Part shown: piece by piece, positions 52,895 to 61,036 of the stretch | How positions within the stretch are numbered: position 1 is the first letter of the stretch | How the letters are laid out: every line of letters starts with the position of its first letter | DNA from: Hyphomonas johnsonii MHS-2 | Lineage (GTDB): Bacteria > Pseudomonadota > Alphaproteobacteria > Caulobacterales > Hyphomonadaceae | Assembly: GCF_000685275.1 (NCBI RefSeq) | Contig: NZ_ARYK01000005.1 | Coordinates: forward strand, 186,001 to 250,000 | Length of the DNA: 64,000 nt | Reading direction: 5' to 3' | Notes under the pieces: generated by a model | What the model was told of the DNA's origin: nothing | The model's database searches: none | What the model saw: only the letters and a program-made list of their open reading frames with translations | Translations under genes and position numbers: made by a program

Positions 52895-53644
52895 CTAGTC
52901 GGCGCGCGGGTCGTTCCATTCGGCGGCGATGCCGTAACCGCCGCGCCGCGTCAGCCAGAACATGCCGACAAGGTCGAAGAGGCCGGCGCCGAGGCGCCCG
53001 AGGAAGCCGTATTTCGATACGCCCGCCATCCGTTCGCGGTCATTGACCCGCTCCTCGCGCACATCCCAGCCCGCGCGCTTGACCAGGGCCGGCAGGAAGC
53101 GGTGCATCGAGGCGAAGAAGGGCAGGTCCCGGAAGGCCTCCGTGCGGACAAGCTTCCAGCCGCAGCCCGTGTCCGTCGCATCATCGCGCAGCACGAACCG
53201 GCGCACGCCATTGGCTACGCGCGATTGCAGCCACTTGAAGCCGGAATCGTTGCGGCTGTTACGCTTTCCGGCAATGATGCCCAGCCTGGGCGGGGCGCCG
53301 GGCACGATGATTTCGGCCCAGAGGCGGGCTGTATCATGCGGGTCGTTCTGGCCATCGCCGTCGAGCAGCTGCACCCAGGTGCCGCGCACCGATTTCAGGC
53401 CCGTGAACAGGGCCGCTGACTTTCCCCTGCGCCGGACATGGTTGAGCACGGTGACCGTGTGCGGGTGGCGCGCCATGGATTCAGCCAGTTCCACGGACGT
53501 TGCGTCGCCCGAGCAGTCATTGACGCAGACGATCTCGAAATCGATGCCGGCGAGCGCGGAATGCACCTCGTCGATCACGGGATGCACGTTGCCTTCCTCG
53601 TTGAAAAAGGGAATCAGGACGGAAAGGGCGGGAGAGTTAGCCAT
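52895..53644 (-). CDS. Glycosyltransferase family 2 (dolichyl-phosphate-mannose synthase-like)
   Basis: A 249-residue GT-A enzyme. SVLIPFFNEEGNVHPVI and IVCVNDCSGDATS start the fold, and LLDGDGQNDP is the metal-binding DxD region typical of polyprenyl-phosphate sugar transferases. VSKYGFLGRLGAGLFDLVGMFWL near the end is a membrane-associating helix. It likely charges a lipid carrier with sugar. ATG 53644 has GGGAGG five bases before. Opposite to the surrounding translation cluster. Confidence 0.92.
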   Translation of the reverse strand: MANSPALSVLIPFFNEEGNVHPVIDEVHSALAGIDFEIVCVNDCSGDATSVELAESMARHPHTVTVLNHVRRRGKSAALFTGLKSVRGTWVQLLDGDGQNDPHDTARLWAEIIVPGAPPRLGIIAGKRNSRNDSGFKWLQSRVANGVRRFVLRDDATDTGCGWKLVRTEAFRDLPFFASMHRFLPALVKRAGWDVREERVNDRERMAGVSKYGFLGRLGAGLFDLVGMFWLTRRGGYGIAAEWNDPRAD

Positions 53645-53695
53645 CCATCCTCCCGTATAGAACATGGCGTAGCAGCGCAATTTACACGCTCAGCA

Positions 53696-53748
53696 TGCAC
53701 GGATAAATGCACGGAAGAAGCCCGAAAACAGCCCGGACATTGCACGGA
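53696..53748. repeat. Three direct repeats TGCACGGA
   Basis: TGCACGGA at 53696-53703, 53708-53715 and 53741-53748 in the divergent intergenic region between the GT2 gene and the small DUF6614-like gene. Spacing of 12 and 33 bases puts the copies on similar helix faces, as for a regulator binding array. Confidence 0.5.
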
Positions 53749-53779
53749 CGTAATGGACGGGAGCCCGAAAGGCAGGATC

Positions 53780-54100
53780 ATGGATATCTACCACGTCTGG
53801 TTCGACCTGAAGCCCGGTACGGACGAGCGGGCCTTTGCCGCCGCCCTGCCCGCCTTCCTTGATCACATGAAGGGGGAGGGCCGCATCGAGGCCTGGCGGA
53901 TGATGCGCTGCAAGCTGGGCCTGAGGCCCGATACCGTGCGGGAATTCCATATCATGATCGAGACGCGCGACCTGGCCCAGCTCGATACGGCGTTCAGGGC
54001 AGCTGCGCGGCGCGAGGGCGAAACCGACACGCTGCACTTTGCGGCGAACGCGATGGTGACGAACGTGAAATTCGGCCTGTTCCGCGACTGGCCGGACTGA
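53780..54100 (+). CDS. Small conserved protein (DUF6614-like)
   Basis: A 106-residue protein beginning MDIYHVWFDLKPG, with EGRIEAWRMMRCKLGL and EFHIMIETRDLAQLDTAF. The pattern suggests a ferredoxin-like alpha/beta dimer of unknown function; the DUF6614 name is from memory and tentative. AGGCAGG precedes ATG 53780. No signal peptide. Divergent from the GT2 gene. Confidence 0.7.
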   Translation: MDIYHVWFDLKPGTDERAFAAALPAFLDHMKGEGRIEAWRMMRCKLGLRPDTVREFHIMIETRDLAQLDTAFRAAARREGETDTLHFAANAMVTNVKFGLFRDWPD

Positions 54101-54143
54101 TTTGGGATTTCACCAAATAGGCATCCCTGCCTTGGCTTTGCCG

Positions 54144-54158
54144 TTAAGCTTTGATTAG
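54144..54158 (+). promoter_or_regulatory. CtrA-like box upstream of three-gene group
   Basis: TTAA (54144-54147), seven bases, TTAG (54155-54158): one mismatch from TTAA-N7-TTAA. It lies 41 bases before the start of the 459-residue membrane protein. The spacing and location fit a CtrA-controlled promoter, but a single near-match could be chance. Confidence 0.45.
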
Positions 54159-54199
54159 TCTCTGGTTTGGGCCGCAGTGTGGCCTCCCATGAGGTGAAC

Positions 54200-55579
54200 A
54201 TGACCCTGCCTGGTGACTGGAGTGACTGGAAGACATGGGCGATCCTGATCGCCGTCATCATCCTTCTGTATATTGCGCGCCCCCATCTGCAGCGCACGTT
54301 CCGCAGCCTGTTCATGGGCCTGGCCTACATGCTGAACCGCCTGGCGCTGTGGTTCGGCACGGCGGCGGCCAACATGTATGCCAAGTATTGTGAAACGGTC
54401 GCGGCCCATCTTGCGGACGAATACCAGGACAAGCTCTATTCCCACGAGGCCCGGCTTGGCGCGCGGTCGAACAAGCATGACCGCGAGATCCTGCATGTTG
54501 TCGGAAAGCTCGAAACCAGCAGCCAGGAAATCGAGGGCTCGGTCGAGACGCTGAAACAGATCAACCTGCCGCAGACCACGCTGGACGCCGTGCGGATGTC
54601 GCTGGCGGAGACGGTCAATGCCAAGTCACAGGCGCGGCTCACCAGTGCGATGAACCAGGTCAAGCGCACGGTGTCGGCGGAAATCCAGACCGTTCGCCCC
54701 GACCTGCAGAACATTCGCAGCCACCTGAAGCCGATCGGCGAGAATGTCGTGAAGCTGAAGACCTATGGCCAGGAGTTCGCGCGGCTGGCCGATCGCATCA
54801 ACAGCGATTTCGATGTGTTCGAGGAAAGCATCCATTCCGACGATCGCGTCGCGGTGGCCCAGAAACAATCCATTCTCATTCCCCTGCTGATCGCCCTGAT
54901 CGTGATGTTCGTTGCCCTGACGGGCGCGTTCCTGAACTTTTTCCTGATCGCGCGGCCGATGGCGGAAATCGTTGGCGACGGCCTGCAGATTCTCGGCATG
55001 CCGCTGCCGACGGCCGCCGCGCTTGTGGTGATCTTCCTCGAAGCGGTTGCCGGCATCGTTCTGATGGAAGCGGCGGGTGTCACCAAGCTCGGCTTTTTCC
55101 TGACGATCGGCGTCGCGGGCCGGCGCATCCTGTTCTGGGCGGCCTTCGCCTTTCTCTGCGGCTTCTCGTTCTTTGAGGCGATCCTCGCCATGCAGCGCGA
55201 TTCCCTGATCATCCTGGACCAGCAGACGCAGGTGATGGCGCTGGGTGACCTCGTCGTCGAGGAACCGGCCGGCGTGTCGCTGATCATGATTGCGCAGATC
55301 ATGCTGGCCGTTGTCATTCCCTGGCTGCTGGCAATTGCGGCCATCCCGCTCGAGACCGTGGTCAAGAACTCGGTCTTCCTGTTACGGATCGTGGGGCACG
55401 TGATCCTGGTCTTCCTGTCGAACTTCTTCCGGCTTCTCTCGACGGTGGTGAAAAGTGTCGGCCTGTTCCTGTTGCGGCTCTACGACCTGATCATCTTCCT
55501 GCCGCTTGCCATCGAGCAGGTCGTGCAGACCGTGCGGCATGCGGGCAAGGCCGGCAAGCCGGACGAGGCGCGGACATGA
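54200..55579 (+). CDS. Coiled-coil multi-pass membrane protein, unfamiliar
   Basis: A 459-residue protein I do not recognise. One membrane helix near the N-terminus (WAILIAVIILLYIARP, about 10-26) is followed by about 180 residues of helix/coiled-coil character (HDREILHVVGKLETSSQEIEG, LNRINSDFDVFEES-like heptads), then five or more membrane helices from about residue 224 (ILIPLLIALIVMFVALTGAF). The coiled coil would lie on one face of the inner membrane like a methyl-accepting or MotA-like stalk, but no motif of those families is visible. GAGGTGAAC precedes ATG 54200. Overlaps the VWA gene by four bases. Confidence 0.85.
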   Translation: MTLPGDWSDWKTWAILIAVIILLYIARPHLQRTFRSLFMGLAYMLNRLALWFGTAAANMYAKYCETVAAHLADEYQDKLYSHEARLGARSNKHDREILHVVGKLETSSQEIEGSVETLKQINLPQTTLDAVRMSLAETVNAKSQARLTSAMNQVKRTVSAEIQTVRPDLQNIRSHLKPIGENVVKLKTYGQEFARLADRINSDFDVFEESIHSDDRVAVAQKQSILIPLLIALIVMFVALTGAFLNFFLIARPMAEIVGDGLQILGMPLPTAAALVVIFLEAVAGIVLMEAAGVTKLGFFLTIGVAGRRILFWAAFAFLCGFSFFEAILAMQRDSLIILDQQTQVMALGDLVVEEPAGVSLIMIAQIMLAVVIPWLLAIAAIPLETVVKNSVFLLRIVGHVILVFLSNFFRLLSTVVKSVGLFLLRLYDLIIFLPLAIEQVVQTVRHAGKAGKPDEART

Positions 55580-56220
55580 TGCGCTGGCTTGCAGCGGCGC
55601 TCTCGCTCGTGATCCTGGCCGGGTGCGGCGCGATCAAGTCGAACTCGCGGGCCGTCTTCGTCCTCGTCGATGCGTCGGGCTCCTATGCCCGGACGATGGA
55701 GGAGTCGATCACGACGTCGCGCCTGATTGTCGCCAAGCTGAATCCGAACGATTCCATCGCTGTGGCGCAGATCAGCTCCTGTTCGTTCTCTGACGACAGT
55801 GTCGTGTTCAACCAGCGCCTGCCCGGCATTCCAAGCCAGGCCTCGCACATGAAGCAGGCGATCTTCGGCGCCCTGAATGCCTATGGCGAAGGCTTCAAGT
55901 CGTCAGACTTCACCGACATCCACGGGGCCCTGCGTTACGCCGCGAACGAACTGGAAGCGAACCGGGCGACGTCGCGCTACGTGGTTGTCTTTTCGGACAT
56001 GATCGAGGACCTGGCGCCAGATTGCGACACCAGCGAGCTTAGCCTGGACCTTGCCGGGATTACGGTGATCGCGACCAATGTGACCAAGACAAAGGCCGAT
56101 TCCAGCAATCCCGACCTGTATGACGAACGCCTGGCCACCTGGGAAAAGATCGTCACCGATGCGGGTGGGCAATGGCGCCACGCCAAATCGCGCGACCAGT
56201 TGCTAGACGAAGTGTTCTGA
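55576..56220 (+). CDS. VWA-domain lipoprotein
   Basis: A 214-residue lipoprotein, lipobox LAGC with Cys17. Directly after it comes a von Willebrand A-like fold: AVFVLVDASGSYART has the DxSxS metal site at 32-36, and VVVFSDMIEDL supplies the later Asp. It ends without further domains. VWA domains bind partner proteins through the metal site. The ATGA overlap with the coiled-coil membrane gene means translation is coupled, so the two proteins probably meet at the membrane. Confidence 0.88.
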   Translation: MMRWLAAALSLVILAGCGAIKSNSRAVFVLVDASGSYARTMEESITTSRLIVAKLNPNDSIAVAQISSCSFSDDSVVFNQRLPGIPSQASHMKQAIFGALNAYGEGFKSSDFTDIHGALRYAANELEANRATSRYVVVFSDMIEDLAPDCDTSELSLDLAGITVIATNVTKTKADSSNPDLYDERLATWEKIVTDAGGQWRHAKSRDQLLDEVF

Positions 56221-56242
56221 CGCGCGTTCGCCGCGGCCCGGC

Positions 56243-56301
56243 CCCTGATCCCTGTCACGAGGCACAGCCTAGCGAAACTTGTCAGGTGTGACAGATCAGG
56301 G
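56243..56301. repeat. Long inverted repeat before the CxxC membrane-protein gene
   Basis: CCCTGATC (56243-56250) and TGTCAC (56253-56258) pair with GTGACA (56288-56293) and GATCAGGG (56294-56301): fourteen pairs with a two-base bulge and a 29-base loop. It lies 13 bases before ATG 56315 and 22 after the VWA stop. Operator, attenuator or mRNA processing hairpin. Confidence 0.75.
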
Positions 56302-56314
56302 CATCCACGCACGC

Positions 56315-56929
56315 ATGACTGACCCCATAGAAGCAATTCGCGAAAAGATGCGCGGGCTCGAGATCGAGCTGGAATCGGAACTCGCGAAGCAAAGGACGGG
56401 GCTGCGCTATGGTCTCGAACGCGGCCGCGCCCTGTTCGAGGAAGAGGTCGTGCGCCGGCACCGCGCCCTGCGCACTCATGTCGCGCGCTACATCTTCTCG
56501 GCCCGGCCGCTGGTCTGGCTGACGGCGCCGGTGATCTATTCCCTGATCATACCGTTTGTGATCGTCGACCTGTGGGTGTCGATCTACCAGGCCATCTGCT
56601 TTCGGGTCTACGGCATCCCGCAGGTTCGCCGCCACCGCTACCTGGTGTTTGACCGCAGCGGGCTGGCCTATCTCAACGCGATTGAAAAGCTCAACTGCGC
56701 CTATTGTTCCTACGTGAACGGCGTGATCGCCTATGTCCGCGAAGTCGGTTCCCGCACGGAACAATACTGGTGCCCGATCAAGCAGGCCCGGCGCGTGATC
56801 GGCACGCATGCCCGTTATGCCGGCTTCGAGCCCTATGGCGCTGGCGAGCACTATCATGAACGGCTGAAGGTATTGCAGGCAGACATTAGGGCCGCCGAGG
56901 CGCCAGCCGATCCGCTCGAGGATGCGTGA
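56315..56929 (+). CDS. Conserved membrane protein with CxxC...C motif
   Basis: A 204-residue protein: N-terminal helical part (IEAIREKMRGLEIELESELA), one or two membrane helices (LVWLTAPVIYSLIIPFVIVDLW, about 68-90), then a well-formed block VFDRSGLAYLNAIEKLNC, CAYC at 128-131 and WCP with Cys153. Three cysteines in this block look like a metal or Fe-S site. I believe this is a widespread uncharacterised family, but cannot name it. Same strand as the VWA gene, 94 bases apart. Confidence 0.82.
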   Translation: MTDPIEAIREKMRGLEIELESELAKQRTGLRYGLERGRALFEEEVVRRHRALRTHVARYIFSARPLVWLTAPVIYSLIIPFVIVDLWVSIYQAICFRVYGIPQVRRHRYLVFDRSGLAYLNAIEKLNCAYCSYVNGVIAYVREVGSRTEQYWCPIKQARRVIGTHARYAGFEPYGAGEHYHERLKVLQADIRAAEAPADPLEDA

Positions 56930-56980
56930 CGCGGGTTGCGAAGACCAGGCCGACCAAGGCGCGGGTGAAGTTGTTCCTGC

Positions 56981-57457
56981 CTATTCCGCCGCTGCCGCCG
57001 CCATTTGCGCGGCGAGGCCGTCAACATAGCGGGCAAAGCTGCGCGCGTAGAAGCCCCGGCTTTCGCCCCACCATTCCCGGATCGACGGATTGGACAGGGA
57101 GTCCTTCAGCCGCGCTTCGGACCCTTCCCACAATTCCTCCTCGAACACGCCAAAGCGCCTGTGGGTATGCAGGACTTCGAAATGCCGGAAGGAAATGCTG
57201 AGGAAGTTCGTGACGCGCAGGTATTCGGCGTCTGTCCAGTTGTCGCGGCCCTGCTGGTTGACGAGCAGCGCGGCGAGTTCGCCGTTTTCCGCAACCCGGC
57301 CGAGATTGGACGAGAGGAGCTGGGCAGAGGTCTGCGCGGCGGCCATCCGCGTCAGGTGGGAGTTCTGGCGCAACTGCAAGCCGATGAAGACGAGGGTCAG
57401 CACTACGGCGCCGGACGCCATGATGTTCGCTATCGTTGCGATCGTGTCGAGATTCAT
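56981..57457 (-). CDS. Conserved hypothetical membrane-anchored protein
   Basis: A 158-residue protein with one N-terminal membrane helix (IANIMASGAVVLTLVFIGLQ) followed by a helical cytoplasmic or periplasmic domain (LRQNSHLTRMAAAQTSAQLL, GRDNWTDAEYLRVTNFLSIS, WEGSEARLKDSLSNPSIREWW). The plan is common in marine proteobacteria but has no known function. GGGAGG precedes ATG 57457. Opposite strand to the translation genes on both sides. Confidence 0.8.
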   Translation of the reverse strand: MNLDTIATIANIMASGAVVLTLVFIGLQLRQNSHLTRMAAAQTSAQLLSSNLGRVAENGELAALLVNQQGRDNWTDAEYLRVTNFLSISFRHFEVLHTHRRFGVFEEELWEGSEARLKDSLSNPSIREWWGESRGFYARSFARYVDGLAAQMAAAAAE

Positions 57458-57569
57458 GCGGCTCCCTCCCCCGGTATCTCGGTCCTATCAAGCGCCTGGC
57501 CGGGCGGGCCGTCAACCGGGCCGCGCGCCTCGGGCAACGGCGTTTGCCGCCGCGTTTCATCTGCTGTAG

Positions 57570-58304
57570 ATGCGCGGCATGTTCACGACCACGATCATCA
57601 CCCTCGTGCCGGAAGCCTTTCCGGGACCGCTCGGCGCCTCGATCCTCCAGCGCGGCCGCGAAAATGGCCTGTGGGACCTCGAGACGGTCAACCTGCGCGG
57701 TTTCGGTGTCGGCAAGCACCGCAATGTCGACGACACGCCGGCCGGCGGCGGCGCGGGCATGGTGATCCGGCCGGATGTCGCGGCGGCGGCCATCGACAGT
57801 ATCGACCGGGGTGGGCGCCCGCTGGTCTACCTGTCCCCGCGCGGCAAGCCGTTCAACCAGCAAAAAGCCCGTGACTGGGCGGCCGGGCCGGGCCTTGTCC
57901 TGTTTTGCGGCCGGTTCGAGGGCCTCGACGAGCGCGTGATCGAAGCGCGCGGCATGGAAGAGGTCTCGCTGGGCGATTTCGTGCTGGCGGGTGGTGAAGT
58001 GGCGGCCATGGCGATGGTTGAAGCGGTCGTGCGGCTGTTGCCGGGCGTGGCGGGCAACGAGGCCTCGCTGACCGATGAGTCCTTCGAACAGGGCCTGCTG
58101 GAACATGCCCATTATACGGTGCCGCGCGAGTGGGATGGCCGGTCAACACCGGACGTATTGCTCTCGGGCGATCACAGGCGAATAGAAGAATGGCGTCGCA
58201 ACAGCGCAAAGACGTTGACAAAGCAGCGCCGTCCCGATTTATACGCCGCTTACTCCGAGACCCCCAAATTCCAACCGCCGGAGACTGGCGATGAACATGA
58301 TTGA
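57570..58304 (+). CDS. trmD: tRNA (guanine-37-N1) methyltransferase
   Basis: A 244-residue SPOUT-class methyltransferase preventing frameshifts by modifying G37. [15 protein letters not shown] and [15 protein letters not shown] are the substrate and dimer regions; [27 protein letters not shown] forms the trefoil knot that binds SAM. Overlaps rplS by 14 bases. Its usual partner rimM is 6.4 kb upstream, separated by inserted genes. Start at 57570; ATG 57579 is possible. Confidence 0.96.
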   Translation: MRGMFTTTIITLVPEAFPGPLGASILQRGRENGLWDLETVNLRGFGVGKHRNVDDTPAGGGAGMVIRPDVAAAAIDSIDRGGRPLVYLSPRGKPFNQQKARDWAAGPGLVLFCGRFEGLDERVIEARGMEEVSLGDFVLAGGEVAAMAMVEAVVRLLPGVAGNEASLTDESFEQGLLEHAHYTVPREWDGRSTPDVLLSGDHRRIEEWRRNSAKTLTKQRRPDLYAAYSETPKFQPPETGDEHD

Positions 58305-58890
58305 ACAGCTTGAGGCGGAAGAACGCGTCCGTGTCCTCGGCGACAAAACGATACCCGTATTCTCGCCCGGCGATACGCTGGCCGTGAACGTGAAGATCAA
58401 GGAAGGCGACCGCGAACGCGTCCAGCGCTTCGAAGGCGTCTGCATTGCCCGTTCGGGCGGTGGCCTGAGCGAGAGCTTCACGGTTCGCAAGATTTCCTTC
58501 GGTGAAGGCGTCGAGCGGGTCTTCCCGCTGGTTTCGCCGCTGATCGAGTCGATCGAGGTGAAGCGCAAGGGCCGTGTGCGCCGTGCGAAACTTTACTACC
58601 TGCGCGACCGTCGCGGTAAATCGGCCCGTATTGCCGAGCGGACCACGGGTCACGGCATCGAGATCGTCGAGATCGCTGTCTCGAAGACCGAGCGCCGTCG
58701 CCAGAAGGACGCCGAGAAGCTGGCCCGCAAGGAAGCGGCTGCCGCTGACCGCGACGCCGCCGCCAAGGCCAAGCTTGAGGCTGAAAAGGCCGCTGCGGCC
58801 GCCGCTGAAGCCGAAGCCAAGGCTGCTGCCGAAGCTGAAGCGAAAGCCGCTGCAGAAGCCGAAGCGCCAGAGGCAACTCCGGAAGAATAG
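58291..58890 (+). CDS. rplS: 50S ribosomal protein L19 with long C-terminal tail
   Basis: A 199-residue protein. The L19 core (about 1-125) shows [36 protein letters not shown] and [13 protein letters not shown]. The last 70 residues are charged coiled coil then Ala/Glu-rich low complexity. L19 is normally 115-130 residues. The same kind of tail is on S16. Followed by a terminator. Confidence 0.96.
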   Translation: MNMIEQLEAEERVRVLGDKTIPVFSPGDTLAVNVKIKEGDRERVQRFEGVCIARSGGGLSESFTVRKISFGEGVERVFPLVSPLIESIEVKRKGRVRRAKLYYLRDRRGKSARIAERTTGHGIEIVEIAVSKTERRRQKDAEKLARKEAAAADRDAAAKAKLEAEKAAAAAAEAEAKAAAEAEAKAAAEAEAPEATPEE

Positions 58891-58916
58891 ATTTCTTCCA
58901 CCCAACCGATTTCAGG

Positions 58917-58947
58917 AACGCCCTTGCCCTCCGGCAGGGGCGTTTTT
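58917..58947 (+). terminator. Rho-independent terminator after rplS
   Basis: AACGCCCTTGCC (58917-58928) and GGCAGGGGCGTT (58933-58944) pair (one G-T type mismatch), loop of four, followed by T residues. Ends the trmD-rplS transcript just before the convergent LysR gene. Confidence 0.92.
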
Positions 58948-58950
58948 CGT

Positions 58951-59859
58951 TCAGGCGCTGTGTCCGGCTTTCACATAGGCGCTGAGGCCGGTGGCGAGAT
59001 GGTCGAAGACCAGGCGCACGCGTTGGTTGCCGCGCAGGTCGCCATGCATTGTCACCCAGGTTTCGAGCGGGAATGCCATCGTGTCCGGGAACAGGCGGAC
59101 CAGCTGCGGGTCGCGCCGGGCAAGGGCGACCTGGCAGATACCGATGCCGAGGCCGGCGCGGATAGCGGACAACTGGGCAGCATCGCTGTCGGTTCGAAAG
59201 CTGAACACCTCGCGCCGGATATCGAGGCCCCTGTCGCGCAGGCTTTGCGCGGCCGTCGTCTCGTGGTCGAAACCGATCAGGGCGTGGCCGGCCAGGTCCT
59301 CGATCGCGGCGGGCGTACCGCGCCGGGCCAGATAATCCTGCCGCGCAAACATGCCGAGCCGAATGTCGCCGACCTTGCGGGCGATCAGCGCGCCCTGGCT
59401 GGGGCGGACCATGCGCACGGCAATGTCGGCATCCCGGCGCAACAGGTCGGCGGTTTCATTCGTTGCCACGAGTTCGAAAGTGAGCTGCGGATGTACGGCC
59501 CCGAGACTGGCAAGCATGGCCGGCAGGACTTCGATTCCGATGACTTCGCTGGCCGTGATGCGCACGGTGCCGGCCAGGGCATCGTCCGGCCCGGATGCAG
59601 CGCGCACCATTGCGGCGGCGGACGCTTCCATGGCGCGCGCATGGGGAATGAGGGTTTCAGCGGCCTCGGTGGGCGCAAGCCCCTGTGGCGAACGCGTGAA
59701 CAGGGCGGCCCCGCCGAGCGCCTGCTCGAGCTGTTCGACATGGCGGGCGACGGTCGGCTGCGTCACGCCGAGGGCGCGGGCGGCGGCTGACAGGCTGCCC
59801 GTCCGGTACACACTCAGCAGTGACCGGCAATGATCCCAGGAAAGGGCTGACTGATCCAT
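58951..59859 (-). CDS. LysR family transcriptional regulator
   Basis: A 302-residue regulator. The winged helix is in residues about 10-65 (FRSLLSVYRTGSLSAAARALG is not exact; visible: LLSVYRTGSLSAAARALGVT and QPTVARHVEQLEQALGGAAL), with the periplasmic-binding-like effector domain after it. Divergent from the epimerase/reductase gene, with a perfect T-N11-A box between them, so it probably controls that gene and itself. Confidence 0.93.
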   Translation of the reverse strand: MDQSALSWDHCRSLLSVYRTGSLSAAARALGVTQPTVARHVEQLEQALGGAALFTRSPQGLAPTEAAETLIPHARAMEASAAAMVRAASGPDDALAGTVRITASEVIGIEVLPAMLASLGAVHPQLTFELVATNETADLLRRDADIAVRMVRPSQGALIARKVGDIRLGMFARQDYLARRGTPAAIEDLAGHALIGFDHETTAAQSLRDRGLDIRREVFSFRTDSDAAQLSAIRAGLGIGICQVALARRDPQLVRLFPDTMAFPLETWVTMHGDLRGNQRVRLVFDHLATGLSAYVKAGHSA

Positions 59860-59864
59860 GATTT

Positions 59865-59883
59865 ATGTTTAGCGGGTATACAT
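59865..59883. promoter_or_regulatory. LysR-type box ATGT-N11-ACAT
   Basis: ATGT at 59865-59868 and ACAT at 59880-59883 with 11 bases between: the classical LysR T-N11-A dyad, only six bases from the LysR start and 68 from the reductase start. Confidence 0.75.
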
Positions 59884-59950
59884 ATTACCGCAATTTCTTT
59901 TAGCTCTCCGTGAGGCGATCTTGTGGCGGTCATCAGAACAGGAGATCGTC

Positions 59951-60958
59951 ATGACGCGGACCGGAACAGCCCTCATCCTCGGCGCAACAGGCGGCGCCGG
60001 ATACGAAATTGCCCGCGCATTGCGGGCTCGCGGCTGGCAGATACGCGCCCTGCACCGCCGTCCGGACGCAGTGGCGGCCCTGATACCGGACGCCGATTGG
60101 GTGGGCGGTGACGCAATGGTGGCAGGTGACGTGCGGATGGCCGCCACGAATGTGGACCTGATCGTGCACGCCGTGAACCCGCCGGGATACCGCAACTGGG
60201 GCCAACTGGTGCTGCCCATGATCGACAATACGATTGCGGCCGCACGCGTGAATGGGGCCCGGATCATACTTCCGGGGACCGTCTACAATTACGGGCCGGA
60301 TGCCTTCCCCTTGCTGGGTGAGGCATCGCCGCAGAACCCGACAACCCGCAAGGGTGCGATCCGGGTCGAACTGGAAGCCCGCCTCCGCCGCGCCTCTGCG
60401 GCGGGTGTGCGGGCGCTCGTCGTGCGCGGCGGCGACTTCTTCGGGCCGCACATGACCGGCAATTCCTGGTTTGCGTCCGGGCTGGTGAAGCCGGGCCGGC
60501 CTGTCCGGTCGGTGACCTATCCGGGCAGGCCGGGCGTGGGCCATGCTTGGGCCTACCTGCCGGATTTTGCCGAAGCGATTGCATGCCTTGTCGACCGGGA
60601 TGCTGACCTGCAGCCATTTGATACCGTGCATTTTGGCGGCCACTGGCTGGCGGACGGGCGCGAGATTGCCGAGCGGACGCGCCATGTCGCCGGTGTGCCG
60701 AATGCGCCAATCCGTCCCCTGCCCTGGTGGCTTGTGCGGGTTCTCTCGCCCGGCGTGCGCATTTTCCGGGAATTGGCCGAGATGGAATATCTCTGGAAAG
60801 TGCCGGTCCGGCTGGACAATACGAAACTGGTCAGGCTGCTCGGCAGCGAGCCGCATACGCCGCTCGACGTGGCCCTGCGGGCAACTCTGGAGGGCATGAA
60901 CTGTCTTGAGGCACCTGTCCCGCGTTCCCAGATAAAAGACGTGGCGGCGCCAGCGTAA
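59951..60958 (+). CDS. NAD-dependent epimerase/dehydratase family protein
   Basis: A 335-residue extended short-chain reductase. ILGATGGAGYEIARALR is the nucleotide loop; LPGTVYNYGPDAFP and VRGGDFFGPHMTGNSW correspond to active-site and substrate regions, although the classical Y-x3-K is altered. It probably reduces or isomerises a sugar or aldehyde; the divergent LysR gene and T-N11-A box suggest induction by a substrate. ACAGGAG precedes ATG 59951. Confidence 0.85.
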   Translation: MTRTGTALILGATGGAGYEIARALRARGWQIRALHRRPDAVAALIPDADWVGGDAMVAGDVRMAATNVDLIVHAVNPPGYRNWGQLVLPMIDNTIAAARVNGARIILPGTVYNYGPDAFPLLGEASPQNPTTRKGAIRVELEARLRRASAAGVRALVVRGGDFFGPHMTGNSWFASGLVKPGRPVRSVTYPGRPGVGHAWAYLPDFAEAIACLVDRDADLQPFDTVHFGGHWLADGREIAERTRHVAGVPNAPIRPLPWWLVRVLSPGVRIFRELAEMEYLWKVPVRLDNTKLVRLLGSEPHTPLDVALRATLEGMNCLEAPVPRSQIKDVAAPA

Positions 60959-61036
60959 TGTCATCGCGGGTACGGGCTTCCCACGCCCGGATCTGCCGCT
61001 ATGGTGCGCCGCAACAGTTGAGGATGAGCAAGACGA

